Below are positions 36,401 through 51,400 of a DNA stretch of 64,000 nucleotides, piece by piece. A program made the translations under genes and the position numbers. Source of the DNA: Siphonodentalium dalli (Eukaryota; Mollusca; Scaphopoda; Gadilida; Siphonodentaliidae); NCBI GenBank assembly GCA_032622095.1, contig CP136063.1:281597426-281661425 (forward strand), read 5' to 3'. Under the pieces are notes generated by a model. The model worked only from the letters and a program-made list of their open reading frames with translations, ran no database searches and was not told the DNA's origin. How positions within the stretch are numbered: the stretch's first letter is position 1; each line of letters opens with the position of its first letter.

Positions 36401-39400
36401 ATTTTTTTCCATGAAACATGCAACTAGAATGGGGACAAATTCCAACAATTACAGTCAGCAGAATGTTTTAAAAGCGATTTCTTGTTCCATTCACATCAAG
36501 TGACATGATACACATGACTCAGTGTCTTGTGTTAATAGAGAGAGAATGTCCTGCAAAATATCTTATATTAGCATCTTTTATCATTGTGTATATCTCGGTT
36601 AAAGACAAAAGAAACTTGAATGTTACATATCATTTACACAATTCCAATAAACAAATTTGAGGACTTTGTCCTATGATCAAATATGATATTTTCAAGGAGT
36701 TCTTAATTCCCATGCAACCACAAGAAATCATTGTAATAAAAACTCAGTACTAAAATGAGAATTTAAAACTATAGTGATGTGTGAATATATATATGTTCCT
36801 TTTTTGTGCCTGTTTTTAAATTGGACATATTATGTTATTGGTCCATCCATTCGTCCCTCCCTCCATCCGTTCACTTTTTCATAATCAGATGATAACTCCA
36901 TTAAGTATGAACTAAATCGAATGAAATTTGGTATGTGAGTTTACTAACCTAAAATACAGGTCAAGTTCGAATTTGGGTTCCGCCCTACAATTTTACCAGA
37001 GTTACATGGCCCATTTTGTTGGAATTTGCACTCAATTTTCTTTTTACTAAGTCTGAACTGAATGGAAAGAAATTTGGTATGTGAGGTTACTAGCCCAAAA
37101 TACAGGTCGAGTTCGAATTTGGGTTTTGCTCACCAATTTTCACCAGAATTATGGACCTTCGTTGGAATTACAGAGGCATATTTTACCATCCCCTAGCAAT
37201 GCTCTTGTTACCTGTTTTATAGGAAAGAAACAGAAGATCACATTCAGGCCACCCATTAAACGAGTAATAACAGAAATACCACCTACACCACAGCCGACCA
37301 GAGAAGATAGCACAGTAGCTGCAGAAACAAACAGAGTAAGTGGTTTTATTTGTCTTACAAATAAGGTAATTGACGGACGATTCGCAAAATAATACGAAAA
37401 CGTTTTGTCGCTAATTGAAAAAAGCTTTGCCTCTTTAAATATACGCCCACGATGTTTACAAGTCAGAAATCATTGCCGATAATTGATCATTCCGATACTC
37501 TTGCTTTCACGCACAGTTCAATCAGTCGTTTGGACGTGTTCGCTATTCATTGGCTAACGGACATTCTGTTGTCAACTTTGTTGGCTAAGTTAGGTCAGTT
37601 CGTCCTTTATGGATTTGCTTTGAACGAGACAGGACCCAAAATTTGATGGTCATTTGAAAGGGAAAAAACCCTAATTCCCCACCCACCCAACATAAAATGC
37701 ATATATATACTCTGTGCTGCTATAATTATATACGCATATCATGCGGTGTGGAAATATATATATAGTACAACATTACATGACGGTGCATTATTTGTATAAT
37801 TTTGAATAGAATTTACTTTTCATGCTAACATGTATGAATTGGGTATTCAAGTTATGTATAAATGTTCTAGATATGTATATTTAAATCACACATGTATTAT
37901 ATGTTGGTTCCTGTCTCGTTCAAAGCTATCCAATTACAATAAATCCATTTCAAGAATTTATGTTTCCTTGTGGTAGTACCACGTTAAAATATGCAAACCC
38001 ATCGCCTATATCATATACGACTTGGTCCTGGGTTTTCGTGATCGCGAAACAATTTTCGATGTGGCGGTCGGGAGTTTGCATAATATGAGTTCACGACATT
38101 TTGCAAATTTCCCAGCGTCTCCTCGAATTCGCGAAGGGATCGGGAAATCTAATGTTTATAAAGGTCAGAATATGAAGCTAGTTTGTCAATTGCATTCAAT
38201 TAATAAGGGTTTATTCTGATCGGGACAATACACTAAATGCAGAGGTATTTATAACACCCTTATCAGCCCTCAATGAATGAGAATAAGTTATTCGATGAGG
38301 TCTGATAACTGACCTTTGTTTACTGTAAAGATCATGAAGCCATCACATGTGCTGTAAATGGTCTGCTGTGACAACACCCCTGTTTTAAACATATTTATTT
38401 GCCATATATGCATATAAATACATACATTCGGCAACGGGATTGAAGAACAAGTGCGGGCCACTTATATGCTACTTCTCTCCCTGTTGAAGTGATTTGTCCA
38501 AGTGAAAATGTATCTATGCCAACTTCAGATCTCTGTATTGCAATCATCATTGGTCATGTTTTGATTATCTTTATAGTGTGCTTTTGCAGCATGTATCACA
38601 TGTAACAGATATTATCATCAATTCATCATAGTGTGAAATACACCCATCCCTGTGTCTCCATCATCTTAGATGGCATGTGAATGATCTCTGGAGGAAAAGT
38701 TATGGAATTGATAAATCATCCTTTGTTAATTCCATATGTATATATTAAAAAAATTCATTTCTGTTGGAATATTATCGGAAATGTCATTGAATTTTATCCT
38801 TTGGTCGGCATATGAACCTTGTGTATGCTGACAGTATTATGTAACAATTTATTTTCAGGTGGAGCACAGACCATATAATATGCGACAAATTCCCAGAAAG
38901 CACTATATGAACCTAGAAGTGCCTAAAGATGATGATTTGATTTGTGAGTATCCAAAGCCCCAGAATGTCCACATCTCATTAAACACTGATATGAATAATA
39001 CTCCAGGAAACTTGGGTTGGGCAGATGGAATATTATATAGAGGTGTTTTGATACAAGTTGCAACCAATTATAGGTTGGGAACCCAACTTCTGGAAGCCCA
39101 AATTTCTAGTGAAATATCAGCCTGAAATTTCTGCATTTTCAAGGCAATTTTCCCTGATAAGAATACACATCATACATTGATCTCTCTGCAGCTGATGTAA
39201 AGACAATGTTTGCGCTTCCAAGCATCTGATCTGAGAATTATTCCATCTCAATTTTTATTGGACATTCTTAATTCTTAAAACAGGTGACACAAATAACCCT
39301 GGATTCTTTAGGCCAAAACAATAATAACTAGAATGCACTCACTGGAGCTGCCTATACAGTAAAACCTCTACAAACCAAACACCCTTCAGGCCTTTCTGTT

Positions 39401-42400
39401 CGGTTTAGAGAGGTGTTCGGTTTATAGAAAAATCGCACTATGATCGGAATGTATTGCCACCATTACTAAAAGTGATCGACACACAAACAACTCATTATTG
39501 ATTATTTAAACTTTATTCAATAAACTACTAAATAATTATAAAATATAAATAACAATAGATAAAACATAGTTTATAAGAATTAAAACATGGTATATTAAGA
39601 CATAATACATATATAGATAAGACAGGAAACATGGAAATGATACATTTATACGGTGACTTATGACTTACATTTTTATGTTTAACCATACCATAGTATGGTA
39701 AACATAGTGTCAATGTCCGTCCATCTGTCTGTCTTCTGTCTGTCCGTCCGTAGACACTTTACGCATAATTCGATAACTGAAACATTTTCTATCTGATCGC
39801 AATTTTTTTTTTTTTTAAAGTTAACAAAAATTATTGAAAAACTAACACCATTATAACTCTGCCAAGGATACCCCAAGTCACCACACCAAATTTGGTTTAA
39901 ATCGGTCCAAAATCTTGAGTTATGTACTGGTAAATTTGTTGGAGCGACATTAAATCCAATTCACCAATTTCATCCCATGCCTTTGGATTACTTAGCTATT
40001 GATAAGGCTATATTATTTTCTGATGTCTCTTATGCCAATGTGTGGATAATCTGATAAAGAAAGCTATGGTATCTAATTTAAAATAAAGATTCAACAATAC
40101 ACATCACATGATATTAACAGTAGACTTGGACATATGTGCTGCCTTGCACAGCTGAAGATATCACTCTACAGATGGTCTGAGGTCATTATAAATATTATTG
40201 GCTTAATAGAGATGTCAGCTTTCAATATAAACAATTCCTGTGAATTGTTGACAGCTCTGCTATATAATTGATATTAATGGGTCAGCAGTGAGGTGGCTTA
40301 TTGTAATCTATATTGTTGATAGAATTTGATAAATCATCATTGTATACTTAAATTGGACTCTCTTAACCCAAGTATTCCATGTCCATGTCACCTTTCACAT
40401 TTAACCCAAGGCTGTGGTGGTGCAGCATTACAGATCCTGTACCAGTGCATTCTCTTATATAAATGCGAGTGACCCATAAATTTCAATAATTTATGTTATG
40501 TACATTTGTCTATACATAACAGTATACTCTATAATTCAACACCAAAACTCTCATTTATGATTCCGATCATAGTAATTTACTATCGCCAAGGGATGGGTTA
40601 ACATCTGCCGATCGTTATCGGCCTCTCGTTTGAAAATGTCACTGATGGTAGATTTGCCATACTTGATGCTGAGCTCTTGTCAGCTTTGATGTAGACTAGG
40701 GATCTTTTATAAATTTAACTTCTGGTCTACATTCAACTCTGGGGTATCATTTTTTTTATGGCTCATTCATTGTGATAGGTTGATTAGAACTTGAATGAAT
40801 TTTGGACTGGACAATTTGTTCGGTATGGAGAGGGATTTGGTTTATAGAGCGTCCGGTTTGGGGAGGTTTCACTTGGTGCCCATCACAAATTTGGCATGTT
40901 TGTGGTTACAATGGTGTGTTGGAAACAAATGTTTGAACTCAGGGTGCTGCCACCATACTGCGCCCTCTTTTGAAAGACCGGTAACGAATCTACTTATCAA
41001 ATCTCAGTTCATGCATCACTGAGGTATTTGTGTGTACGGACAGAAAATCCCTATCATTTCCAGTTGCTCTCTTGCCTACTGATGGTCTTATAGTAATATC
41101 GTACTTGTTGCTCTCTTGCCTACTGATGGTCTTATAGTAATATCGTACTTGTTGATGTTTGACATATATATAGAAAAATATTGAAAACGCTTATATTACG
41201 GGTGTGAAGGCAATTGGTTGCTGATGATGTAATTATATGTTCCAAATTGGTTAAATATCAGCTCTCATAGTTGGCTATGGCAATCAGCAATGTCGAAGCC
41301 ATTTGCTGAAGCAACTGGGACATGGCAAAGGATTATCATAGCAGATTTGCCGAAGCTAAACACTCTGAATTAAGAGGGCTGGTTAAATTACTAGTTTGGC
41401 TAGATGGATTTTTGTATGCCATTTCACTTCAGCAGTAAAAAAATATCAACGACAATTTCAAATGCTGACACAACTAAACGAAATGCGGTCATTGGCTATA
41501 GAGTTTTTAATTGACAATGTGTCAACATATTCACTTGCCCTTAGTGTCTTCAGAAACAAAAGGTCTATAGGGCAAATGTCACTTATCCTGAGATGATCAT
41601 CATAAAAAAATATCTTTAGGCCAAAAAAAAAAAGTGTTTTGGTTTTCGGGCAATTTTTTTCTTCAAATCAATGAGGGAGGGAGGGTTTTATTTTTATTTT
41701 TTATTTTTTTCTGCGCATAGTAAGCATGGACAAAGATACCTTCCTCTGTCTAGTAATAACCAGACAGGTAGAGGAAACTGTTATGCATATAAACTCATTT
41801 AGTCTTATATAAAAATGACATTGTACTACCAGTGTATGACTGGGATTACCTAACAATATATAATGTCCCTGACATTAACTACTGTTATTGTTGTCTAATA
41901 GCTGATACCTCTCCATTCTAATATGTGATCCTGAATTTAGTCCTGTGCCTTTCAATTGTATAAAGTTACAATTAGTGTAAGTTGTTCACAATGACTAATT
42001 GTAAGAAGAGCATGAGGATCAGCTAATCATTTTCTTAATTGGAGTCATCTACTTCATTGTGTAAGCCTGCAAGTCACTTTTTAACACATTACATGTTAGA
42101 GCTCAAATTTATTAATTTTTTTTCGTAAGTTTTTATGTCATAACATCAGGCATTGCAATAAAAAGGCCTAATGCGGCCCTTTTTAGCTCACCTGAGACGA
42201 AGTCTCAGGTGGAGCTATAGTCATCACTCCTCGTCCGTCGTCCGTCCGTCCGTCTGTCCGTCCGTCCGTCTGTCCATCTGTCCGTCCGTCAACTTTTTTT
42301 TTAAACATCTTCTCCTCTGAAACCATCATATCAAATTGGTTCATATTTGGTGTGGATGTTCCCTAGGTGACTCTCATTCAGATTTGTTCAAATGAGGTCA

Positions 42401-45400
42401 CTGGGTCAAATAGTTGCGAAACCAGGGCCATAATTCTATTCCTCCACAGTAATTCTTACAACAACTTCTTGTCCATAACCATTGTGCCGATTTAGCTAAT
42501 ATTTGGTATGGAGGGTCCTTGGGTGACTGGTGTTCAGATTTGTTCGAATGAGGTCACCCGGTCAATTAGTTGAGAAACCAGGGCCATAACTCATAGTAAT
42601 TCTTACAATGACTTCTTCTACAAAAATATTGGGCCGAATTAGCTTATATTTGGTACTGAGGGACCTTGGGTGACTGGGAATCAGATTTGGTCAAATTGGG
42701 TCACTGGGTCAATTAGGGGCAGAGCCAGGGACATAACTCTAAAAACCAAAAAATTACATTTTTGCATTTTGATCATATTTGGGGTGGATGTTCCCTAGGT
42801 GACTGTCATTAATATTTGTTCAAATGAGGTCACTGTGTCAAACAGTTGCGAAACCAGGGCCATAACTATATTCCTCCTTGGTAATTCTTATAACGACTTC
42901 TTGTCAATAACCATTAAGCCGATTTAGTTTATATTTGGTATGTGGGGTCATTGAATGACTGGGGTTCAGATTTGTTCAAATGGGGTCACTGGGTCAAATA
43001 GTGGTGGAGCCAGGGCCATAATTCCCCAAAAAATAATAAAAAATTCAGGAACTCCTTGATCAATTTAACATACAAACAAAAAATATCACCCCCCCACATG
43101 ACCCAGAACCCCACCCCCAACCAACAGCATTCCACCCTATCTCATATCCTAACTCACAGGTAAATAAAGTATATTTATTTAAATTCCCATTACAAGGCAA
43201 CTCTCCTATGAACTGATAGACATGACACATGGCAAGGCAGATAGAGAGATAAAGAGAGCTTCTGCAGCCTTAGACAGAGTCCCCAGGGAGTGTATTCATG
43301 TCATCCATAATTTAAATGAGATTAATGGTGTTATCAATGAAGCACCCTTGTTGTTTATATTATCACTCAGTGGTCATTAAAATCAGATTAATTTCATTTT
43401 CTCAAAGATTGCCTGGCATTTGTAGAATGAGGTCCCAGAGGGTGAATTTAGTGACGCTATCCTACACAGCAGGCTAGCATAACCAAATACACCCTCCAAG
43501 AACCTTATTCCGCTTAGGCCTCATCTTCTGGGAAGTATCTAGAGTCTCAAGATCTCATTCTGCTTAGGCCTCATCTTCTGGGAAGTATCTATAGTATCAA
43601 ATTTACATTGTTGTTAGTTAAATTTCCCTTCTAGGAAGTTTCTGTATCCCTTAATTTGCAGAAGATAAAATTCATGATTGAGGTGCCCAATGGGTGAACA
43701 TCACCAATTTCAACTGGGGAACTTCAATCTTATTCTAGGTCTTCCATAGCAGTTGAGGGCCTTATCAGAATGAGGTCCCCAGAGGGTGAATTTAGTGATA
43801 CTAGCCCGCTGTGCAGGAAAGCCTCACTAAATTCACCCTCTGGGTACCTCATTCTGCAAATAACAGACAGACTATTTCAAAGCTTGATTCAAGGCTAGCA
43901 TCACCAAATTCACCATTTGGGGACCTCATTCTGCTTAGGCCTCATCTTCTGGGAAGTATCTATAGTATCAAATTTACATTGTTGTTAGTTAAATTTCCCT
44001 TCTAGGAAGTTTCTATATCCCCTAATTTGCAGAAGATAAAATTCATAATTGAGGGGCCCAATGGGTGAACATCACCAACTTCAACTGGGGAAATTCAATT
44101 TTATTCTAGGTCTTCCATAGCAGTTGAGGACTTTATCAGAATGAGGTCCCCAGAGGGTGAATTTAGCGTCACTAAATTCACCCTCTGGGGACCTCACTCT
44201 GCAAATGACAGACACACTATCACACTATTTCAAGGCTTGTTGTATAATACATTGTGTTGCTTGAGGCCAGGCATACACAATGTAGGAACAGACACGCTTT
44301 TTGTGATGCTATCCGGCACAGCAGGCTAGCATCACCAAATTCACCCTCTGACGACCTCATTCTGCTTAGGCCTCATCTTCTGGGAAGTATCTATAGTATC
44401 AAATTTACATTGTTGTTAGTTAAATTTCCCTTCTAGGAAGTTTCTATATCCGCTAATATGCAGAAGATAAAATTCATAAATGAGGTGCCCAATGGGTGAA
44501 TATCACCAACTTCAACTGGGGAACTTAATTTTTATCCTTATCAGATTTGTGAAAATGGGATCACAAAGTCAAATAAGGGCAGAGCAAGAGACTTAACTAT
44601 TTCACTACATAGTAATTCTTAAAATATGTTTGCAAGAACTAGTTGGCTTATATAGAATGGAATGTTCTTCCTTGACTGCAATTCAGATTTTTTTAATGGG
44701 GTCACCTGGTCAAATAGGGGCCAAGCGAAGGACAGTTTCCCTCTTAATATGCTTCCTTCACAAGGACCATCAGGTCTATTTGACTGATATTTATGATATG
44801 TATGAAGGGTTCTTTGGTGTCTGGGATTCAAATTTATTCAGGTGGGGTCACCAGGTTAAAAGGGTGGGACCAGGGACATAACTATATGTCTTTATAGTAA
44901 TTCTTAAAATGTCTTCTCAAGGGATTTTGGACTATTTAGCTTACATATAGCATGGAGGAATCAGGAAGATCCTTTAGTGACTGAGATACAGATTTGTTAA
45001 AATGAGGTCAACCTGTCAAGAAATGGCAGTCTATGGGGAGTTAACACTTTTGTGTCCAATAAAATCATAGAAATACCAAATTCATTAAAACATCTACCTT
45101 GGAACCACCTGACTGATTGGTCTGACATACATGTATTGTGTTTTGGGTCCATGGATAATTGGGCTTCAAACATGTTTAAATGGTTTTAGAAAAAGGCGCT
45201 TGTGAGATTGGAAATTTCCAACAATTGAGAAAGTTTGAGGTGTCGGTTGTGAAATTCCAACCTAAGACTTGGGAGTCTGGATCCCGGTCGGGAGGGGACT
45301 TGTTGAGCTGGAGGAGGGGGGTGATCAGTAGTGTACAGTTGGCAATTTCAAGGTGTTTTTTTACCAAGCTACATACTTGAAGTCTCTCTAGCCACATATC

Positions 45401-48400
45401 CTGTTTAAATCTACTTCTTTTAAAGTGATTATGAAAAGTGCTCACTGTTTTGGTCTCCAGAGTCCCAGTCTTATCAGTCTTTGCAGTCTGGTGAGCGACC
45501 CCACAGTCATTGACTGTCTTGTTATTCAATGCGGCGGGGCCTGAGAACTAAAACCTTTTTTTTTTTGCCTTACTAGTCTCCAAGAAGCAATCTTTCAATA
45601 TTGTTCGAATATGAAAGATTTATTTACCAAAAAAAAACCCTGATAAAAATGCAAATTAAGTATATAGGTTGATTTAAAAATATAATTCGTGCAACAATTT
45701 CATATTATCGCATGTGCATTCTTTACATTCTGAACTTCTGGAAAAGCGCAGAAGGACGGATATAAACAAAGAAACATCGGAACGAGATCTGGACAGACCG
45801 AAAACATTATTTGCATCCAGCATATACTGGCGCAAGTAATAATACCTGTGTTTCTAGAAACAGCAACAAAATTTCCCATTTTTCAGGCTATTTTTTTTTA
45901 AAGAATGCGTGCACAGTATTTAAGTACAGTTTTTATTTCTCGGGCACACGCCAACAAAGCATTCCATCTCTGCATCGGCTATTTCTGGGTTTAATATCAG
46001 TTGCCCATGGCCAAATGTACTCAATAGTTATTCGATAGACTCATAGAATAACCTGCAGACTGGCCATATAACAACAGGAGTGATGCCTGTCACCCCATAA
46101 CAACTGCTGCCTACACTCGAACTTCATGTACTTACAGAATATAATATAATCATGTTTCTAACTGCATTATATTTTTTTCCAAATTTATTTTGGCTTTCAT
46201 TTGTCATGTTTGCAAAAAAGAGGTCTCTTTGTTTGATTTTATACAATGAAGGGCATTCATCCCACCTTGGATACAAAGATTTCAAGTTTTATCCAATCAA
46301 AATCAATAAAATAAGAAAACATTTGTGGGGTTACAAGAGGGATGGCGGGTTACCTCTAACACAGATAAATATTTGTTTGGCCTTATGGTTAGGCAACCAT
46401 GATAAGTTAACCCTTTTATGACGGGAGCTGTGTTGGTGCAGCATTAAAGACCCTGTGCCAGTTCATTCTCTTATATAGGTGAGTCTCCCATAGGGAACCT
46501 CACATATATACATGGCTTACAAGATCAAGATAAATATTAGAGGTGCCACGATTATTGATTTTGATAATCGATAATCGGTCTTCAATAATCGACTATAATC
46601 GATTAATCGTACATCAGTGGAAGTATTCCATAATATGGCCTATTGGCTGGGTTCTGGTTAATTGCACTGTTGTTTATTGTTTGAGGCATCGATCGGCTGA
46701 TGTAATTTTTAGGTTAATAAAGTGCATGATAAACCACTGTTAATGACCAATGAATTCAATACCAGCACAGTTCTCTGCGATGTTATGATATTTGTGAGTT
46801 CATTAGAACGAACGCAGCGATTAATTTCGTGTTATTAATAGCCAAACATACAAACCATATAAAAGTAGGAATGCACGATGGATGGCCGGCGGTTCCTAAA
46901 ACAAGGAAACTATATAGAGGAGCGGCCAAACACCAAAAGTGGTCGGATACCCCTACCCTCGGTAGAACAAGTTGAAACCAACCTTTTCTGGAAGGTAAAT
47001 ATATATCATTTATGGAAATGATTCTTGGCCTTGCCGGAATTGGTGGCAGCTATGTATGGTAAGACTATTTGTGGAGGTACCCTACCGAAAAATTAGCCTG
47101 TTTTCAGCGGTTGGCCAGCTATACACAATTGGTTAAAAGTTAAGCACATCACCAAAAACAGAACGTTTTATTTGTTATTATGTGGTACATGGTGATACTA
47201 GATTGGAACGTTCTTATTTTTTCTGGTTTGTTTGAGATTTCACGACGTCATGGTAGAGAATGTAACGTTATGCATAAAAAAATCATGACGATTCAGAGAA
47301 ACTGTCGCCCGTCAACTCTGTACAAAACTAGCATGCTGGATTGAGCTTATCTTGTCATATATGTTTGGAAAGAATGGAGTATTTTCTACCTGGAGGTATT
47401 AATTTTATTACCCTATACCTACAAATATTGTAATTAATTGGAAAAAACTTACCCCTCCCCCAATGTCATAAAATGCTGAGTATAGCCATCGCCTGGGATT
47501 GGATCCCAGAGTGATAGAGTATAGTGCGTAGTATTTCCTTTTATTTCATGTAGAACACACATAACAAATGTAAAATTCGAATTTCCAACCATATTCACCA
47601 TTAGAAGAGTATCAAAATCCAAGATGGCGTCCAATATGGCCTTCAGTTTTTATTTTAAGACTCTGTGGAGCGACATACGAAAAATCCCGAAAAGGAAAGT
47701 CCCCAGTGGTAAAATCTATATTATTGTAGTGACTACATAGAATAACATTTCATATCAAACATTAATTTGACCATTAATACATCTTTTCAATTGGTAAGCT
47801 AATAGGTAGAACTGTATCCCTCCATCCAATGTCATAAAATTCGAAATAAAGTTATCGACTTGGATTGGAACCACGAGTGATAGCATTATGCGCAGTATGT
47901 TGTTTTATTTAATGTACAACACACATACGAAGTGACAGGTATGAATTTCAATCCATATTCACTATAATAGAAGAGTATGATACAACAAAATGGCGTCCAA
48001 TATGGCGTCCAATTTTAATAGTACCACTTAGCGAACGCACATACAAACGAACTAAAATGGAACGTCCCCTGTGGCATATTGTATATCATTGAAGTGACTA
48101 CATAGACGATATGTCATAGGGTACAGTAGTTTCACCGTTAGTCTATCTTATCAGTTGGAGAACTAGTAAACAAAAACGTAATCAATACCCAGTCACAAAC
48201 GTCCACATAATGGCGGCAGTAGTGACTATAGTCCAGAATGCAAAGAATTAAGCAAATCGTTCGGAATTACTTTGTGTTGAATACAACGAAGAAACATAAA
48301 ATGTAAAATTTGCATCCACATCTGGTCTTAGTAGACAACCAAAATCCAAGATGACGCACAATATGACGGCTAATTTTAATGTGTGTTTATATTAGACGTC

Positions 48401-51400
48401 GATATGTTGTGTTTGAGTGATGATGGTAAGACAACATTTTTTTCAGATAAAGCTTTGACGTGATTGTCTCAAATTAACTTCCATAAACTGTCGATCAGCT
48501 CCGTAAGGGCGGGTAAGCCGTGTCTTTCCATTGGTTTAGTGGTATCCTACATCAGGTTCCAAATGTCACACCATTAGCTATGACACAGGTGTGACGCCAG
48601 GATTAATACTGGATGGAAATTTGAATTTGTTGAATGTTTAGGTTGTTTTGTTTAACAATTATCAGGAACTTTATATCAAATATTTGGAGAAAGACAAACC
48701 TACCAAAAATAAAAAACACTTAGTGAAATTCCGAGAATGACTTAAATAGTTTAATTTGCCTAATCGTGTATCGTGTATTGATCTCCAATGCACATTTGAC
48801 TATTGTTTGACACATTTGATGTCATTTTGGGACGTTAAGTAAGTAAAGAATAAACAATATGTAGACAACTTGTAATAATAGAGGATGGTCATTGACCGTT
48901 ACAGATAATCATGCACTCTATGCGGTACGGAGTGATGTTGTAATGTTCAATACTAACATATTGCTATCATTAATATATTGTGATAGTCTTGAATGTGCAG
49001 TCCTCCTTAACATGTCCTTTTGAATTTTCACCAACATTTTCAGAGAGCCTTGCAACAGTTTTGGCCACATGAAACATTAAATAACAGAATCACCATCTGT
49101 TGTTTTATGCAGTAACGCAAAAAACAAAATTGGCATACATTTTGAAATCCAGTAAATAAGATATCTTATCGATCTCTGGTTTTGTCAAAGTTGGATATGA
49201 GTCCACGAGCAATCAAAGTTCACACATCATAGTAACTACCTATTAACGATACACGAAATTCATCATCGCACACACAAAATGCTCTTTAATGACATAACAT
49301 GGAACCACAATGTCCATATAATGCAATCAGCGTACAATGGTTTATAAATAGGCGTTATAGTGATCGAGAGGTTGCTGCTTTGTATAATTGTTCGAGTTTC
49401 GGCTCAGCGTCAAACAAGAAAGCAACACTGCATACCTATGAATATAAGTTGTTCTCGCCATATGTTGCTTGATGTGCATGCTTTTCCGTACATTGATATT
49501 TTAGTCCCGACTAATTTGTGAGTTAAATGGTTGTGAATGTCAATCGGATTCATATATGTTACAAACAGAAGATATTGAGTTTCCGGGCAAGACTAATTAA
49601 AATTCAATCTTCTATATCTCCGGCGGATATCATATCTGTATTAGTTCTTAGGGATGTGAGTCATGACTATACATGTATAGCAATCTCTCATGCTAATACA
49701 TTTTATTAATACATAGGTCATAGTGCGATATTCTCCATTGAACATGCACATTGGTGTTGCATTTATGATTGCGGTTAGATTCTAATCATAATCATGCAAC
49801 TCACAAGCAAACCAGAATGTCACTAAAACGTTTGTTTTATCCACGGTTCTTTTGAGTCTGGTGGCATTTGAAATGGATAAAATGGTAAGTATTGAAAATC
49901 TGTAGGCTATTAACACAATTGAAATGGTGACAGGCATAAGGCAATTCACAATAGACACTCGTCATTAGTCTTGATATATAGATATCCAAATTGTGTTTAC
50001 GGTTTGGTCTATGGCGACTAGGCCATATCACAACATACATTGTATTCTTATGGGTGGCGGAAAGACAGCGCCGATCTTACCGCGGAAGCAATATACTCAG
50101 TCCATACATAAGCCACCTACCCCCAAACTGGCAGATATTCGAAAGTTGTTTTCACTTAACATGGACCTCATATCAGTGTTACTGATCGGGATTTATAACA
50201 CCTTCGTCGTCGATCTGGTGTTTTATGGGGATACAAGTAACTGAGTGTAAGTCAATGTGATGTAATCAACTAAAAATCACTGGTGTATAGTGTTGTGTTC
50301 TTGTTCACCCAGAATAGTCATTTTTGTTTCTCAAGAAAACCTGGACATGCCATGCTCAAGTGCCCATTGCTGTGAATGCATAGAATCACATTGTATGACT
50401 CATATTAAATGAAAATATGGGAATAATAATTGTATTTCTCAGATCCATCTGTCTCTATAAACATGTCGTCACTGGAGTCATGTTTAACATTTAGTCACTG
50501 AACGTTAATTGAATGGTAAGCCATCAGAGCCATGTAATTTTTATGATTGATAAAAGCAAATGTTGCTCATCTTTATGAAGATAACATATATGTTAATGTT
50601 ATTCTATTCCAAAATAGTATTATTGAAAAGTTAACTTATCGACTATCGGCACCAGAGCAAAAAAACCATTTGAACGGTTGTTGAAAACAACTGGCACTTC
50701 AACAACAAATCCAGCGCAAAGCATCACAAAAGGAAGTCTTTTATCTGGCTGTTGTACTTCTTCGCAAAATTGAAATGACATCTATATTATGGGATAGTCG
50801 GATTCCTTATGTCGAAAAAAATGGTCGCGCGTTTTCGGAATGTTAAAAGCGATATGAGAACAGTTTCTATACCACCAGTGTGTCTATTTTCAGAATCTAC
50901 CTGTTTCCAGCTTGATATTTTAGTGGAAACAGGTTTTTGTGAGGCTTTTGTTTGGGTACCCCTCTATTTTTCCCCCGTCCACCTGGTAATAAAAACATGC
51001 TATTACGCATAGCCAGTTCGGCTTTCTTTGTTCTTATAAATCGTAAAACATGGAGAGATCTTGCCATAATTACTTAATTACATATCTTAATGTGGAATTT
51101 TATCATAAAATCATCAGATGAATTGTATATATGACTGCATTTTCAATTTTCTTTCCCAAATATTAAGGTATTGTATATTTTTAAAATCAGCTAGATCACA
51201 TATAGACGAACATGAACAATCTACAATGATATCTTGATCATATGCCACAAACAAAACTTCGATACATCGAATTTTGGTAAAGATATCGCAGAAAAGCTAA
51301 CCCTACCCCCACCTCGCTGATTTCACAAGTCAGATTCCTTTGGTCAAAAACAACGGTCGCGCAATTCCGGATTGTCTAAAATGACATGCGAACGGTTTAT

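Larger units (their letters stand above)
25667..37222 (+). other. Intron 2 of the PRDM9-like gene (11.6 kb)
   Basis: Bounded by gtaaga and ctgttttatag. Left two-thirds: a 7.5-kb hAT-like element with its own nested contents. Right third: TTAA MITE copies 2 and 3, a mariner-type MITE, a 34-bp minisatellite, a third TTAA MITE type, and a GTCC-type repeat ending just before the next exon. 33204-33775, 34402-34785 and 36274-36840 hold nothing else that I recognise. Confidence 0.85.

Noticed and set aside
38944-39125. Continuation of the exon d frame past the donor (to the stop at 39125)
   Set aside because: A strong gtgagt donor at 38944 and the exact zinc-knuckle match on joining to 58198 favour splicing; the extension resembles repeat sequence.
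45176-45529. 117-codon minus-strand frame
   Set aside because: Opposed by a plus-strand frame over the same bases, with no domain; composition fits chance.
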